From Sideroxydans sp. (GTDB lineage Bacteria; Pseudomonadota; Gammaproteobacteria; Burkholderiales; Gallionellaceae): DNA of 64,000 nt. Below the pieces are notes generated by a model. It ran no database searches and had not been told where the DNA came from. It worked only from the letters and a program-made list of their open reading frames with translations. Below, piece by piece: positions 17,057 to 25,613 of the stretch. The position numbers were made by a program, and so were the translations under genes. The DNA lies in contig JAQUAD010000004.1 in NCBI GenBank assembly GCA_028687425.1, forward strand, positions 1 through 64,000, written 5' to 3'. Each line of letters begins with the position of its first letter. Position 1 is the stretch's first letter.

Positions 17057-17473
17057 TCAATGGCTGAGCGCTGGCAACAGCAGCAACATCAGGTTGTAGT
17101 GGACATGCAGGATGAGTGGAACCGTGATGCCACGATATCGCTCACGGAAATAACCAAACAGCAGTGATACGGCAAGATAGCCCGGTGCGAGCTGGACGGG
17201 ATGCTGCCACAGGTGCGCCACCACGAACAACGTGCTGGTCAGCCAGTTGGCACGACTCAACCCTGATAGCTTTATCTGAAACTTGGGTCTGGCAAGTAGC
17301 CAGGATTGGATCGCTCCCCGAAAGATCACTTCTTCAAGGATAGCGACTGAACTGACGAAAATCGCTGCTGCGGCCAGCCCCTCCCCAAGCACGACATCAG
17401 CCCAGGGAGGCACCCACCACACCACCAGCAGCGGCACGATGGCCGCTGCCAACAAACGGTAATCAAGCCTCAC
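17057..17473 (-). CDS. mrtJ: Small CPBP (CAAX-type) glutamic intramembrane protease, JDVT-CTERM-like sorting enzyme
   Basis: A 138-residue membrane protein with about five hydrophobic segments. It has all three ABI/CPBP motifs: EEVIFRG (Glu47, Glu48, Arg52), FVVAHLWQH (His87) and HVHYN (His123, Asn127). It starts with GTG, overlapping the stop of the upstream subtilase gene by four bases. That subtilase ends in a Gly-rich linker, GC motif, Asp, hydrophobic helix and Arg-rich tail. This pairing is the hallmark of the JDVT-CTERM system, in which a CPBP protease (MrtJ) is thought to process a C-terminal sorting signal. The subclass name is by recognition; an HMM search would settle it. Confidence 0.75.
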   Translation of the reverse strand: MRLDYRLLAAAIVPLLVVWWVPPWADVVLGEGLAAAAIFVSSVAILEEVIFRGAIQSWLLARPKFQIKLSGLSRANWLTSTLFVVAHLWQHPVQLAPGYLAVSLLFGYFRERYRGITVPLILHVHYNLMLLLLPALSH

Positions 17474-19869
17474 CGCTTACGTGTAACCCTGCGGCCCAGT
17501 CCGTAGGCAGCCAGCGCCAGCAGTGCAAACAGCAACGACATATCCGGTTGTGCACCGAATGGCATGACCGAACAACCGCCGCCGCCACTCGACGGAGCGG
17601 CGGCAGCGCTGCCGGAGATCGTTGCAACAGTCGCGGCACCACCTGCCAACAGATTGAGCGAGGCAGTTCCACTATATGAACCTGCTGCAGCCGGAGTGAT
17701 GGTCACTTTTACCGTACAGCTTGCTCCGCCAGCCAATGTTGTATTGCTGCAATTGTCGAGCGATGCCGCCATGATGGACGGCTGCGACAGGCTGATCGCG
17801 CCGATCCCGACTGTGCCGGCATTGGGATTGGTGTAGCTAAGCGTGACAGAGGTTGAATTGCCAAGCGTGACCGAAGGAGCTGTCACGTCCGATGTCGTCA
17901 GCGTTACCAATGAAGTCCCGTTCAAGCTGACCAAAGTGGAGGAAGTCGCGTCGCTGAACGGCACCGCCAAGCTGGCGACATGCGCGCCCATTGCTGTCGG
18001 TGCATAGCTCACACTGATTTGGCAGGTACCTCCTGCGGCAATGGAGAACCCGCTACAAGTGTCGCTGCTGATGCTGAACAGCGAAGCATTCGTTCCGGTG
18101 ATCGATGCCGTCCCAGCTTGCGCGGGAAACATCCAGCCGTTGGTCAGCGTGATCGTCCGGCTGGCATTTCCATTGGTCATGATGGAACCGAAGTCGGATG
18201 TAGCAGCCGCTGCAGTTACTGTCGGGGTGCTGTTTTGCAGTGCAAGATTGGCGTTCAGAATGCCTGCGCCGCAATTCTGATTCAGCGAACAATCCCAAGT
18301 AGCCTGGCCTGCCACAAAGGATGGAAATGCAGTCAGGGAAGAAGTCGACGAGAGGACCGTCTTGATCTGCGCCGGGGTCAGATTTGGGTTCCTGGAAAGC
18401 ATCAATGCCGCTGCTGCTGCCACATGCGGCGTTGCCATGCTGGTACCCTGTTTCCAGTTATAGACGGTTCCAGCCGATACTGTCAGCCCGGAATCGATCG
18501 TCGAAAGAATACCCGGGTCGTAAGTCGCAGCAAGCACCTGATCACCGCCCTGGGCGGCCAAGGTGAGGTTGACCGGATTGATGGTATTGCTGGCTGGAGA
18601 ACTGAAGTTGCTATACGCTGCGCGCGTTCCGTCTCGCGCTATCGCCCCGACGGAGATCACATTGGTACAGTTTGCAGGCATATAGTTGGCAACATCAGCA
18701 TTGGAGTTGCCTGCGGCCACCACCACCACTGCGCCTGCTGCCACTGCCAAGTTGATCGCGTTTTGCATCGTTATCGAGCATGCTCCAGCTCCGCCCAGAC
18801 TCATATTGATAACCTTGGCTGGATTGGGATTGGCGATGGTTGAATGCACTCCGGCCGCCCACAGTATTGCGTTCGAAATATCGGATACAACACCACCGCC
18901 TTTACCCAAAGCGCGGACTGGCAGAATCTTGGCGTTGTAAGCACCGCCGATCACCCCCTTATTGTTGTTGCCAAGCGCGGCGATCGTGCCCGCCACATGG
19001 GTGCCGTGCCAATTGCTGTCCGCAACAGTCGCGGTGGACCAGTTCGGATTATCGATCTTGTCTTGCGCCGTTATCCAGTTGCCCAGATCCGTTGCATCGG
19101 GAGATGCAGCCACCACCGCGGCTAAGTCAGCCGTCGCTGCCGGGCATGACGCACGTGTCCGGCAATCGGTAATAAAGTCATATCCGCTGGAAATCAGATT
19201 GCTGCCCACCCCTGCAGCAACAGCCGCTCCCGGCCCCACGATGTCCAGATTTGCAGTAATGCCGGTATCGATCACCGCTACCACCACCCCTGTACCTGTG
19301 CTGCTGGCCCATGCCGTTTCAAAGTCCGCACCGTAACTACCCGTGCTTCCCGGCGCCGGTGAAGCCACGGTCGTTACCGGCCACATGCCCCACAAGCCCG
19401 GATAGGTGACACCGCCCGAAATAGCGCTTGTGTAATAAGTATCGTTCGGAACTGCCTGTTCCGTCAGGATGTAATCCTCTTCCACATACTCGATATTCTT
19501 CAGGCTACGGATGCCTGCAATCGCGGCATTGAGTGTTTGTCGATTGGGTTGCCCTGCCACGGCAAGAATGTGTGCCCCATTCTGAGTCGCTTGCAACTCT
19601 GTCAGACCGGCACCTGCGGCAGCCTGCAATTGGGACATGGTCTGTACCGTCAGCGGCTGACTCAATTGAGCGTGGATTTCTGCCACGTTCAACCCCGGAG
19701 AGAGATTATTGGCTTTGAATTTGACGATCAGCCGGTCGCTGATACGCGCCGTTGTGGTTGGCGTGACATAACTTGCCTTACCACCACCGGCGGCAAGAGC
19801 GGGCATGGCGCTGCACGTCAATGTAACGAAGAGTGCGGCGACTAAGGTACGGCAGGTACTTTGTTTCAT
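17470..19869 (-). CDS. Subtilisin-like S8 serine protease with propeptide, choice-of-anchor domain and C-terminal sorting signal
   Basis: A 799-residue exported protease. Signal peptide 1-26; I9-like propeptide about 44-138 (DRLIVKFKAN ... IEYVEEDYIL); catalytic domain about 180-495 with Asp201 (VAVIDTG), His288 (HGTHVAG), oxyanion Asn388 (AAGNSN) and Ser477 (GTSMATPHVA). Two beta-sandwich domains (choice-of-anchor D-like, about 555-750) follow. The tail has GGGGCS (Cys766), PDMSL (Asp776), a hydrophobic stretch and RRVTRKR, a JDVT-type sorting signal. The overlapping downstream gene encodes the matching intramembrane protease. A lipoprotein resembling its propeptide is encoded upstream. Expected location: cell surface or envelope. 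Confidence 0.9.
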   Translation of the reverse strand: MKQSTCRTLVAALFVTLTCSAMPALAAGGGKASYVTPTTTARISDRLIVKFKANNLSPGLNVAEIHAQLSQPLTVQTMSQLQAAAGAGLTELQATQNGAHILAVAGQPNRQTLNAAIAGIRSLKNIEYVEEDYILTEQAVPNDTYYTSAISGGVTYPGLWGMWPVTTVASPAPGSTGSYGADFETAWASSTGTGVVVAVIDTGITANLDIVGPGAAVAAGVGSNLISSGYDFITDCRTRASCPAATADLAAVVAASPDATDLGNWITAQDKIDNPNWSTATVADSNWHGTHVAGTIAALGNNNKGVIGGAYNAKILPVRALGKGGGVVSDISNAILWAAGVHSTIANPNPAKVINMSLGGAGACSITMQNAINLAVAAGAVVVVAAGNSNADVANYMPANCTNVISVGAIARDGTRAAYSNFSSPASNTINPVNLTLAAQGGDQVLAATYDPGILSTIDSGLTVSAGTVYNWKQGTSMATPHVAAAAALMLSRNPNLTPAQIKTVLSSTSSLTAFPSFVAGQATWDCSLNQNCGAGILNANLALQNSTPTVTAAAATSDFGSIMTNGNASRTITLTNGWMFPAQAGTASITGTNASLFSISSDTCSGFSIAAGGTCQISVSYAPTAMGAHVASLAVPFSDATSSTLVSLNGTSLVTLTTSDVTAPSVTLGNSTSVTLSYTNPNAGTVGIGAISLSQPSIMAASLDNCSNTTLAGGASCTVKVTITPAAAGSYSGTASLNLLAGGAATVATISGSAAAAPSSGGGGCSVMPFGAQPDMSLLFALLALAAYGLGRRVTRKR

Positions 19870-19921
19870 GAATACTTCCCCTTGGATTCTTGATTTGGAA
19901 AAAACTACTATCCTTCCTCCT

Positions 19922-19942
19922 GCATTGCCTCAAAGGCAATGC
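19922..19942. repeat. Perfect 8-base hairpin between lipoprotein and protease genes
   Basis: GCATTGCC (19922-19929) and GGCAATGC (19935-19942) with a 5-base loop, within the 117-base gap. No T-run follows on the minus strand, and AGGAGGAAGGA comes next. It may separate expression of the lipoprotein from that of the protease by mRNA processing or stability; this is inference. Confidence 0.6.
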
Positions 19943-19986
19943 TTATTATTATCAAGGGATTATTCCCAAGGATTTATGTGTAGCGA

Positions 19987-20373
19987 CTACTGGGTTTGCA
20001 TGATGCTGTCTTGCTCGACGAATTCGATCTGGAGCGAAACAGCTTGCTGGCGCATGGATTTTTCAAAGTCCTCAAAAGTCAGGTTTTGCGGCAATGTAAC
20101 CTGGTAGATCAGGACATCAGCACGATCCTTACGCAGGAAGAGCGGCAGGCAATGACAGCTTGCCGCGATGGCACTACTGATATGCGGATTATCCGATTCG
20201 GGGTTCAGGAACTTGATCAGAACCCGCATGGGAATTTGGGGAATGGTTTTGCCGACAGGTTGAGGCGCGCTCTGATCGGGAAGCGGAGTAGTTGTTGCGT
20301 GGGGAGCACATGCTGCCAAAGAGGCAGCCAGCAATGTGCCGAGTATGATTCTGACGCGCTTCGACTGATACAT
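19987..20373 (-). CDS. Lipoprotein resembling a subtilase propeptide (I9-like)
   Basis: A 128-residue protein with a clean lipobox (SLAAC, Cys22) and a short linker rich in Thr, Pro and Gln. Residues 49-128 follow the pattern of the propeptide of the adjacent subtilase: MRVLIKF against DRLIVKF, and IEFVEQDSIMQTQ against IEYVEEDYILTEQ (7 of 13 identical, ending at the same point). I9-fold domains act as folding chaperones and tight inhibitors of subtilases. A stand-alone, membrane-anchored copy beside a protease that already has a propeptide suggests a trans-acting chaperone, inhibitor or tether. The homology is by eye. The start (MYQSKR) fits the promoter at 20410-20438. Confidence 0.65.
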   Translation of the reverse strand: MYQSKRVRIILGTLLAASLAACAPHATTTPLPDQSAPQPVGKTIPQIPMRVLIKFLNPESDNPHISSAIAASCHCLPLFLRKDRADVLIYQVTLPQNLTFEDFEKSMRQQAVSLQIEFVEQDSIMQTQ

Positions 20374-20409
20374 ATCGCAATACCCACACTTGAGTCTAGA
20401 CTTTGCGGG

Positions 20410-20438
20410 ATTGTATCTTCGATGCAGGTGCATCTCAA
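20410..20438 (-). promoter_or_regulatory. Sigma-70 promoter of the lipoprotein-protease-mrtJ unit
   Basis: On the minus strand the -35 TTGAGA (20438-20433) and -10 TACAAT (20415-20410) are spaced by 17 bases. Transcription would start near 20403 and give a leader of about 30 bases before the lipoprotein ATG. Confidence 0.7.
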
Positions 20439-20582
20439 CAAGATTCAGTATTTCAGTTTTATCGTGAGAGCACACTGCTCTGCACTTGCCGGGCACGGCA
20501 GTAATCCATATTCGAATACTGTCTGTAATCGCTTCATGCTTGAGCCGGTAACCAGACAGGCTGGAAAGATGCCCATGTAAAT

Positions 20583-20611
20583 CGCATATGCGAGCTGCAC
20601 TAACATATAAT
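20583..20611 (+). promoter_or_regulatory. Probable promoter -10 with palindrome, diguanylate cyclase gene
   Basis: TATAAT at 20606-20611 is a perfect -10. The -35 position has no good hexamer but is occupied by the palindrome CGCATATGCG (20583-20592), a possible activator or repressor site. The intergenic stretch 20374-20675 (302 bases) otherwise holds only this element and the divergent promoter at 20410-20438; I see no gene in it. Confidence 0.4.
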
Positions 20612-20675
20612 CTCCGCACGTATCGCCGAGTGCCAACTCGCATGCAACACAAGACCAGATCATCAGGAGAACTGC

Positions 20676-21701
20676 ATGAAGTACCCGCATGAACGCAATG
20701 CAAGCGCTGAGATCGCACGCATCGCGTTGCAAAAACTGTCCCCCCATCCCGCCTCGCTCAACCCCATGAGCTTTGCGGTCTGGTATGAATACATTTCGGG
20801 CATCAATCAGGCGCTCTCCACTGCCATGGATGAACTTCTGCGTTCGCATCTCAAACTGAACGACGAACAGATAGAACAACTGTATTCGGAGCATGTTTCC
20901 GAATGCGGCTCACGTGTACAACTGACCTTGCGCGAGGATCTCAAGCAATTGCTGGGGAAACTCAATCAGCTCACGGCCGATGCGGACCAGCAAACCACTC
21001 AGTACGGCAATACCTTGCACGACTTCGGCGAGCGCTTGAAAGACGACGTCAGCGTCGCCGAGCTCGACCTGCTGGTGAAAGACATCTCCAAAGACACCGA
21101 CAAGATGCACAGCTCGATGCAACAGATGCATGAGGAACTTGAAGCCAGCCATCGGGAAGTGGAACGGCTTAACAAGGAGATGGAGATACTCAAGGGCGCT
21201 GCCCTGACCGACCCGCTGACGGGCGTTCTGAATCGTCGCGGATTTGAAGCGCAATCTGAAGCCATCTTTACCGACCCTGCATTTGAGAACAGCAAAGGCC
21301 ACTGCCTGTTGATGCTGGATGTCGACCATTTCAAACATATCAATGACAGCTATGGCCACCTGCTCGGCGACAAGGTACTGGCCGCCATCGCACACACGCT
21401 TCGCATCAAGATACAGGGACAGGATATCGTCGGGCGTTTGGGGGGCGAGGAATTTGCCATCCTGCTGCCGAACACCAGAGTGGACGGTGCTTTCGCCGTG
21501 GCGGAACACATCCGTCAGGCTATCGAGCGTGGCAAGATCCGCCGCCTGGATTCGCATGAAAGCATCGAAGGCATCACCATCTCCATCGGCATTTCCGCCA
21601 GAAAGAAGGGCGAGGAGTTGCAGGACTTGATCGCGCGTGCCGACAAAGCACTTTACACCTCGAAAAAAGAAGGGCGGAACCGCATCACCATCCTCGAGTG
21701 A
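20676..21701 (+). CDS. Diguanylate cyclase with helical N-terminal sensor
   Basis: A 341-residue soluble protein. Residues 1-165 are helical and coiled-coil-like (SFAVWYEYISGINQALS, then a heptad-rich stretch with EELEASHREVERLNKEME), resembling the N-terminal region of VdcA-type cyclases. The GGDEF domain (about 170-340) has LTDPLTGVLNRRGFE and the active-site variant GGEEF, so c-di-GMP synthesis is expected. The inhibitory-site position reads QGQD, not RxxD, so product inhibition is probably absent. AGGAG precedes the ATG. Confidence 0.92.
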   Translation: MKYPHERNASAEIARIALQKLSPHPASLNPMSFAVWYEYISGINQALSTAMDELLRSHLKLNDEQIEQLYSEHVSECGSRVQLTLREDLKQLLGKLNQLTADADQQTTQYGNTLHDFGERLKDDVSVAELDLLVKDISKDTDKMHSSMQQMHEELEASHREVERLNKEMEILKGAALTDPLTGVLNRRGFEAQSEAIFTDPAFENSKGHCLLMLDVDHFKHINDSYGHLLGDKVLAAIAHTLRIKIQGQDIVGRLGGEEFAILLPNTRVDGAFAVAEHIRQAIERGKIRRLDSHESIEGITISIGISARKKGEELQDLIARADKALYTSKKEGRNRITILE

Positions 21702-21713
21702 TGCCTGGCTTGG

Positions 21714-22310
21714 CTATCCGGCTCTTGCCACCAGATCGATCAATGCAGACATGCCGTTGTGCCCTGCCCCCTCAAGGATGACGCTGTCATGCTCACTCAG
21801 ATGCAGGATCTCCAGATCGGCACATAGCTCGCGCAGCATGGCTTCTGTGTAAAGATTCTCCGCCTGCGACGGTCCACCGGTCTTGTACTCCAGTTGGCGC
21901 GGCGTATAGCCCTGCAGTAGCAATAGTCCGCCGGGTTTCAGGTGGCGTTTCAGATTCTCGAACTGGAGCGAACGTTGTTCTGGGCCGACGAACTGGATAA
22001 AGATGGCCGCGATCACATCGAAACGTTCGTCGCTGCGCCATTCCAGCAGGTCGGCCTGTTCGAACCGCATCGTGACACTGCGATTCTGCGCCAGCCGTTT
22101 TGCCTTGTCCTGCGCAACAGGCGAAGCATCCAGCGACAGCACATCCAGCCCCTGCTCCGCCAGCCACACCCCGTTGCGTCCTTCGCCATCCGCAACAGCG
22201 AGGCATGTCATGCCCGGTTTCAGTCTTTCCGACTGAGAGAGCAGAAAGGCATTCGGTTCGATTCCGTAAAAATATTCCTCACCGGCATAGCGCTCATTCC
22301 AGATACTCAT
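21714..22310 (-). CDS. SAM-dependent methyltransferase (TehB/thiopurine-type fold)
   Basis: A 198-residue class I methyltransferase with N-terminus MSIWNERYAGEEYFYGIEPN, motif I CLAVADGEGRNGVWLAEQG and acidic LSLDASPVAQ. LKPGGLLLLQGYTP is the motif after strand 5. This form is common in proteobacteria and is annotated only as methyltransferase; the substrate is unknown. The ATG at 22310 overlaps the stop of the upstream AEC transporter by four bases, and the bases GGAG of the transporter gene act as ribosome site. Last gene of the alaA-hom-thrC run. Confidence 0.85.
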   Translation of the reverse strand: MSIWNERYAGEEYFYGIEPNAFLLSQSERLKPGMTCLAVADGEGRNGVWLAEQGLDVLSLDASPVAQDKAKRLAQNRSVTMRFEQADLLEWRSDERFDVIAAIFIQFVGPEQRSLQFENLKRHLKPGGLLLLQGYTPRQLEYKTGGPSQAENLYTEAMLRELCADLEILHLSEHDSVILEGAGHNGMSALIDLVARAG

Positions 22311-23212
22311 ACGCCGCTCCACAGATACCACCACGCACTGAGCGTGAAGAAAGACAGGATCAGGCCGACTGCCACCATCAGGTTCGCCAGCGGCGGATCG
22401 AGATCATGTTCGCTGGCCACGATAGCAGCCGTGATCATGGACGGCATGGCCGCTTCGAACAACGTGACCTGTATCGCCTGACCGTGCGCACCCAGCAGCT
22501 GCACATAGAGCAGATAGATCGCCAGCGGCGCCAGCACGAGCTTGAAGCCCAGGCCCAACGCCAAGTTGCGCTTATGTTCCGCGACATGTCCGAGACGCAA
22601 CTGCAAACCGACTGACAACAGCGCCAGCGGCGCCAGTGTGTCGCCCAATCGTTTCAACAGCACCGTGAACCAGTCCGCGTATTCGACCGGGATCAGCAAA
22701 AAGGCCAGTACCAGCGAGATAAATGGCGGGAACATCGCGATGCGCTTCACGATCTGCACCGCAGTCGGCCGCCCCGAAGAGTAGATGCCCGCAACGGTGA
22801 TACCCAGTACCGACAGCGCGAAGAAGGAACCCAACTGATCCGCCACGATGGCGGTCGCCAGCCCCTCCTTGCCATAGAAGGCATCGACCATGGGCAGACC
22901 GAAGAAGGAGGTGTTGCCCAGCCCCCCTACCACGATCAACGTTCCCGTCGTCTTGCGCGGCAGCTGCAGCCAGCGCCCCACCGACCAGAAGAACAGCGCC
23001 GACAGTCCGAACACGATCCAGGCCATCAGCGCCGTCAGCACCACATCGCCGGACAGTTGTATCTCGTGAATGTAAAGCAGCGTCAGCGCCGGCAGCGAAA
23101 CGTGGATGATGAAGCTATTGAGCGTGGCCGGTGCATTGTCCGGCATGCGCCGCAAGTGACGCAGCAGCATGCCAGCGACGAAGCAAAGGATGAGCAGGAT
23201 GAGGTTGTTCAT
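22307..23212 (-). CDS. AEC (auxin efflux carrier) family transporter
   Basis: A 301-residue inner-membrane protein with about ten hydrophobic segments in two inverted halves. Features of the AEC family: LNSFIIHVSLPALTLLYI after the first segment, GGLGNTSFFGLPMVDAFYG and FEAAMPSMITAAIVASEHDL. AEC proteins export organic acids or amino acids. It starts 19 bases after thrC on the same strand; a role in exporting a threonine-pathway product is possible but unproven. Confidence 0.9.
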   Translation of the reverse strand: MNNLILLILCFVAGMLLRHLRRMPDNAPATLNSFIIHVSLPALTLLYIHEIQLSGDVVLTALMAWIVFGLSALFFWSVGRWLQLPRKTTGTLIVVGGLGNTSFFGLPMVDAFYGKEGLATAIVADQLGSFFALSVLGITVAGIYSSGRPTAVQIVKRIAMFPPFISLVLAFLLIPVEYADWFTVLLKRLGDTLAPLALLSVGLQLRLGHVAEHKRNLALGLGFKLVLAPLAIYLLYVQLLGAHGQAIQVTLFEAAMPSMITAAIVASEHDLDPPLANLMVAVGLILSFFTLSAWWYLWSGV

Positions 23213-23231
23213 GCCTCTGCCGGTACAGGGA

Positions 23232-24680
23232 TCAGTTTGCGATGTGTGCGGAAATGAACGCCTTTAGCTTCACCACGTCCGCATCCATCACTTCGACGCG
23301 TTGCGGCAGGTCTTCCAGACCGACCGTGGACGCCGGACGCTCCGGCTCGCGCCCCAGCGCTTCCTGGATGGTCTCGGCGAACTTGGCAGGCAAGGCGGTC
23401 TCCAGACAGATCAGCGGCAGGCTGGGGCGGCGCTGTTCCAGACCAACTTTCAAGCCATCGGCGGTGTGCGTATCGATCATCACGCCATATTCCTGCCAAA
23501 TCTCGCGGATGGTCTTCAAGCGGTCCTGATGCGTGCTCTTGCCGGAGGAAAAACTGAACTTCGGCAACGCATCCCAATACGGGGTGTGCTTGATGTCGAA
23601 CGCTGGCGCATCGGGCGTCGCACCCGCATCCACCTTGCTCCAGAACTCGCGCACCTTGGCGCCGTCGCGACCGACCAGGTCGAACACGAAACGTTCGAAG
23701 TTGGACGCCTTGCTGATGTCCATCGACGGGCTGCTGGTCTCGTAGGTATGTGCCGTGCCGCGCGGGCGATAGACGCCGGTGCGAAAGAACTCGTCCAGCA
23801 CGTCGTTCTCGTTGGTGGCCAGGATCAGCTGGCCGATGGGCAGGCCCATCATGCGCGCGATGTGGCCGGCGCAGATGTTGCCGAAGTTACCGGACGGTAC
23901 CGAGAACGCGACCTGCTCGTCGTTGTTCTTGGTCGCCGCGAAGTAACCCTTGAAGTAGTACACGATCTGCGCCGACACACGCCCCCAGTTGATGGAGTTG
24001 ACCGTACCGATCTTGTGCGCGGCCTTGTAGGCGTGGTCGTTGGACACCGCCTTCACCAAGTCCTGCGCATCGTCGAACATGCCGTTGATGGCGATGTTGT
24101 GGATGTTGGGATCCTGCAGCGAGTACATCTGGGCACGCTGGAACGCGCTCATCTTGCCGTTCGGCGACAGCATGAACACGCGGATGCCGCGCTTGCCGCG
24201 CATCGCATATTCAGCTGCGGAGCCGGTGTCGCCTGAAGTCGCACCGAGGATGTTCAACTCTTCGTTCTGCTTGGCAAGCGCGTATTCGAACAGGTTGCCC
24301 AACAACTGCATCGCCATATCCTTGAACGCCAACGTCGGGCCGTTGGACAGCTCCTGGATGAATACACCCTCGCTCAGCTTGCGCAGCGGTGTGATCTGCG
24401 TGGCATCGCTGTCCGGACGGCCGTTGCTGTACACCTCGGCGGTGTAGGTCTTGCTGACGATAGCCTTCAGGTCGGCAGCGGGGATGTCGGTCGCGAACTT
24501 GGACAACACGGCGAATGCCAAGTCTGCATAAGAAAGATTGCGCCATGTATCCAGCTCTTCGCGCGTCACCTGCGGGTACTGCTCCGGCAGATACAGACCA
24601 CCGTCCGGCGCGAGGCCGCCCAGCAGGATCTCGGTGAATGTTTTTGCAGGTGCGTTGCCGCGAGTGGAGATGTATTTCAT
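23232..24680 (-). CDS. thrC: Threonine synthase
   Basis: A 482-residue PLP enzyme converting O-phosphohomoserine to threonine. N-terminal YISTRGNAP and FTEILLGGLAPDGGLYLPE, the PLP-lysine motif PTLAFKDMAMQLLG, and GATSGDTGSAAEYAM are typical of the long (class II) form. The ribosome site AAAGGTAGG lies in the nine-base gap after the methyltransferase of the R-M system. In related bacteria thrC follows hom directly; here 1.8 kb of R-M genes intervene. Confidence 0.96.
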   Translation of the reverse strand: MKYISTRGNAPAKTFTEILLGGLAPDGGLYLPEQYPQVTREELDTWRNLSYADLAFAVLSKFATDIPAADLKAIVSKTYTAEVYSNGRPDSDATQITPLRKLSEGVFIQELSNGPTLAFKDMAMQLLGNLFEYALAKQNEELNILGATSGDTGSAAEYAMRGKRGIRVFMLSPNGKMSAFQRAQMYSLQDPNIHNIAINGMFDDAQDLVKAVSNDHAYKAAHKIGTVNSINWGRVSAQIVYYFKGYFAATKNNDEQVAFSVPSGNFGNICAGHIARMMGLPIGQLILATNENDVLDEFFRTGVYRPRGTAHTYETSSPSMDISKASNFERFVFDLVGRDGAKVREFWSKVDAGATPDAPAFDIKHTPYWDALPKFSFSSGKSTHQDRLKTIREIWQEYGVMIDTHTADGLKVGLEQRRPSLPLICLETALPAKFAETIQEALGREPERPASTVGLEDLPQRVEVMDADVVKLKAFISAHIAN

Positions 24681-24689
24681 GACCTACCT

Positions 24690-25613
24690 TTACGAAATGT
24701 ATTGAGCGCGAGGCTGCTCGACAAACAGGAATTGTTGCTGGCCTTCGCGTACGGCATCAGTACGCTCATGGCCAAAATTGGTAATCAATGCTTCCAGCAT
24801 GGGATGGCGTAATTCCTCTGCAGCACCGACATGATAATAATGGGCCTTGGTAAAAACATGGAAATCCCCGGCAGACCAGTTCTGCTCGATAAGCTGGTTG
24901 GTTCTAAACTGGTTGCTATGCCAGGTAGACAGGATGAAACGGCACGGAAGCCCGGCCAGGGTGTCGGCCAAATCAATCTCGTCCTGTTCCGACCAGCCGT
25001 TGAAATAGTCGGTATGCCGCCCTGCATAGGGGGGGTCGGCATAGACAAAATCATCCGCCCCGGCACAAGCCAGCGCCTGCTTGAAATCGGCAACGCGAAA
25101 TTCCCAATCCGACACTGACAACACCTTGGCAACCGCCAGCACCTGATTGACGATCTTGGTGACATAAGCAGGCGCGAACCGCTCCGGCTTACGGCAGAAC
25201 GGCACATTGAATTTCCCGGAACGATTGAAGCGCATCACGCCATTGAAGCAGGAGCGGTTAAGAAACAGGAAATCCAGGGAATTGGGCGACTGGTTGAAAC
25301 GCTCGCGCACTTCATAGAAATAGTCTTCCCCTATGGTGCGCAATTTGTCGCCATGCTCAACCAGATACTGCCGCACGGAATGCGCATCCAGTTTATGCGC
25401 CTGTATCTCCTGATAGAGCCGGATGATGTGAACATTCGTGTCGCACAACAGAGCACGCTTGGGTTGCAGACTCAAGGCCACCACCCCGGAACCACAGAAC
25501 GGCTCTATCCATCTGCCGTTTGGCAGCTCACCTGCCAGATCGGCAATATCACCCACCAGTTTGGTTTTGATGCCCTGACATTTGATCGGAGGCACGAGTG
25601 GAGTAGCCCTCAT
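24690..25613 (-). CDS. Type II DNA adenine-N6 methyltransferase (D12/Dam class), EcoRV-system partner
   Basis: A 307-residue alpha-class m6A methyltransferase. N-terminal PPIKCQGIKTKLV (SAM-binding start), motif I IEPFCGSGVVALSL, RSCFNGVMRFNRSGKFNVPF and the catalytic DPPY in FVYADPPYAGRHTDYF are all intact. The neighbour is an EcoRV-like nuclease, so the expected target is GATATC. Its ATG overlaps the nuclease stop by four bases. Base composition is visibly lower in G+C than in hom and thrC, as expected for acquired DNA. Confidence 0.9.
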   Translation of the reverse strand: MRATPLVPPIKCQGIKTKLVGDIADLAGELPNGRWIEPFCGSGVVALSLQPKRALLCDTNVHIIRLYQEIQAHKLDAHSVRQYLVEHGDKLRTIGEDYFYEVRERFNQSPNSLDFLFLNRSCFNGVMRFNRSGKFNVPFCRKPERFAPAYVTKIVNQVLAVAKVLSVSDWEFRVADFKQALACAGADDFVYADPPYAGRHTDYFNGWSEQDEIDLADTLAGLPCRFILSTWHSNQFRTNQLIEQNWSAGDFHVFTKAHYYHVGAAEELRHPMLEALITNFGHERTDAVREGQQQFLFVEQPRAQYIS

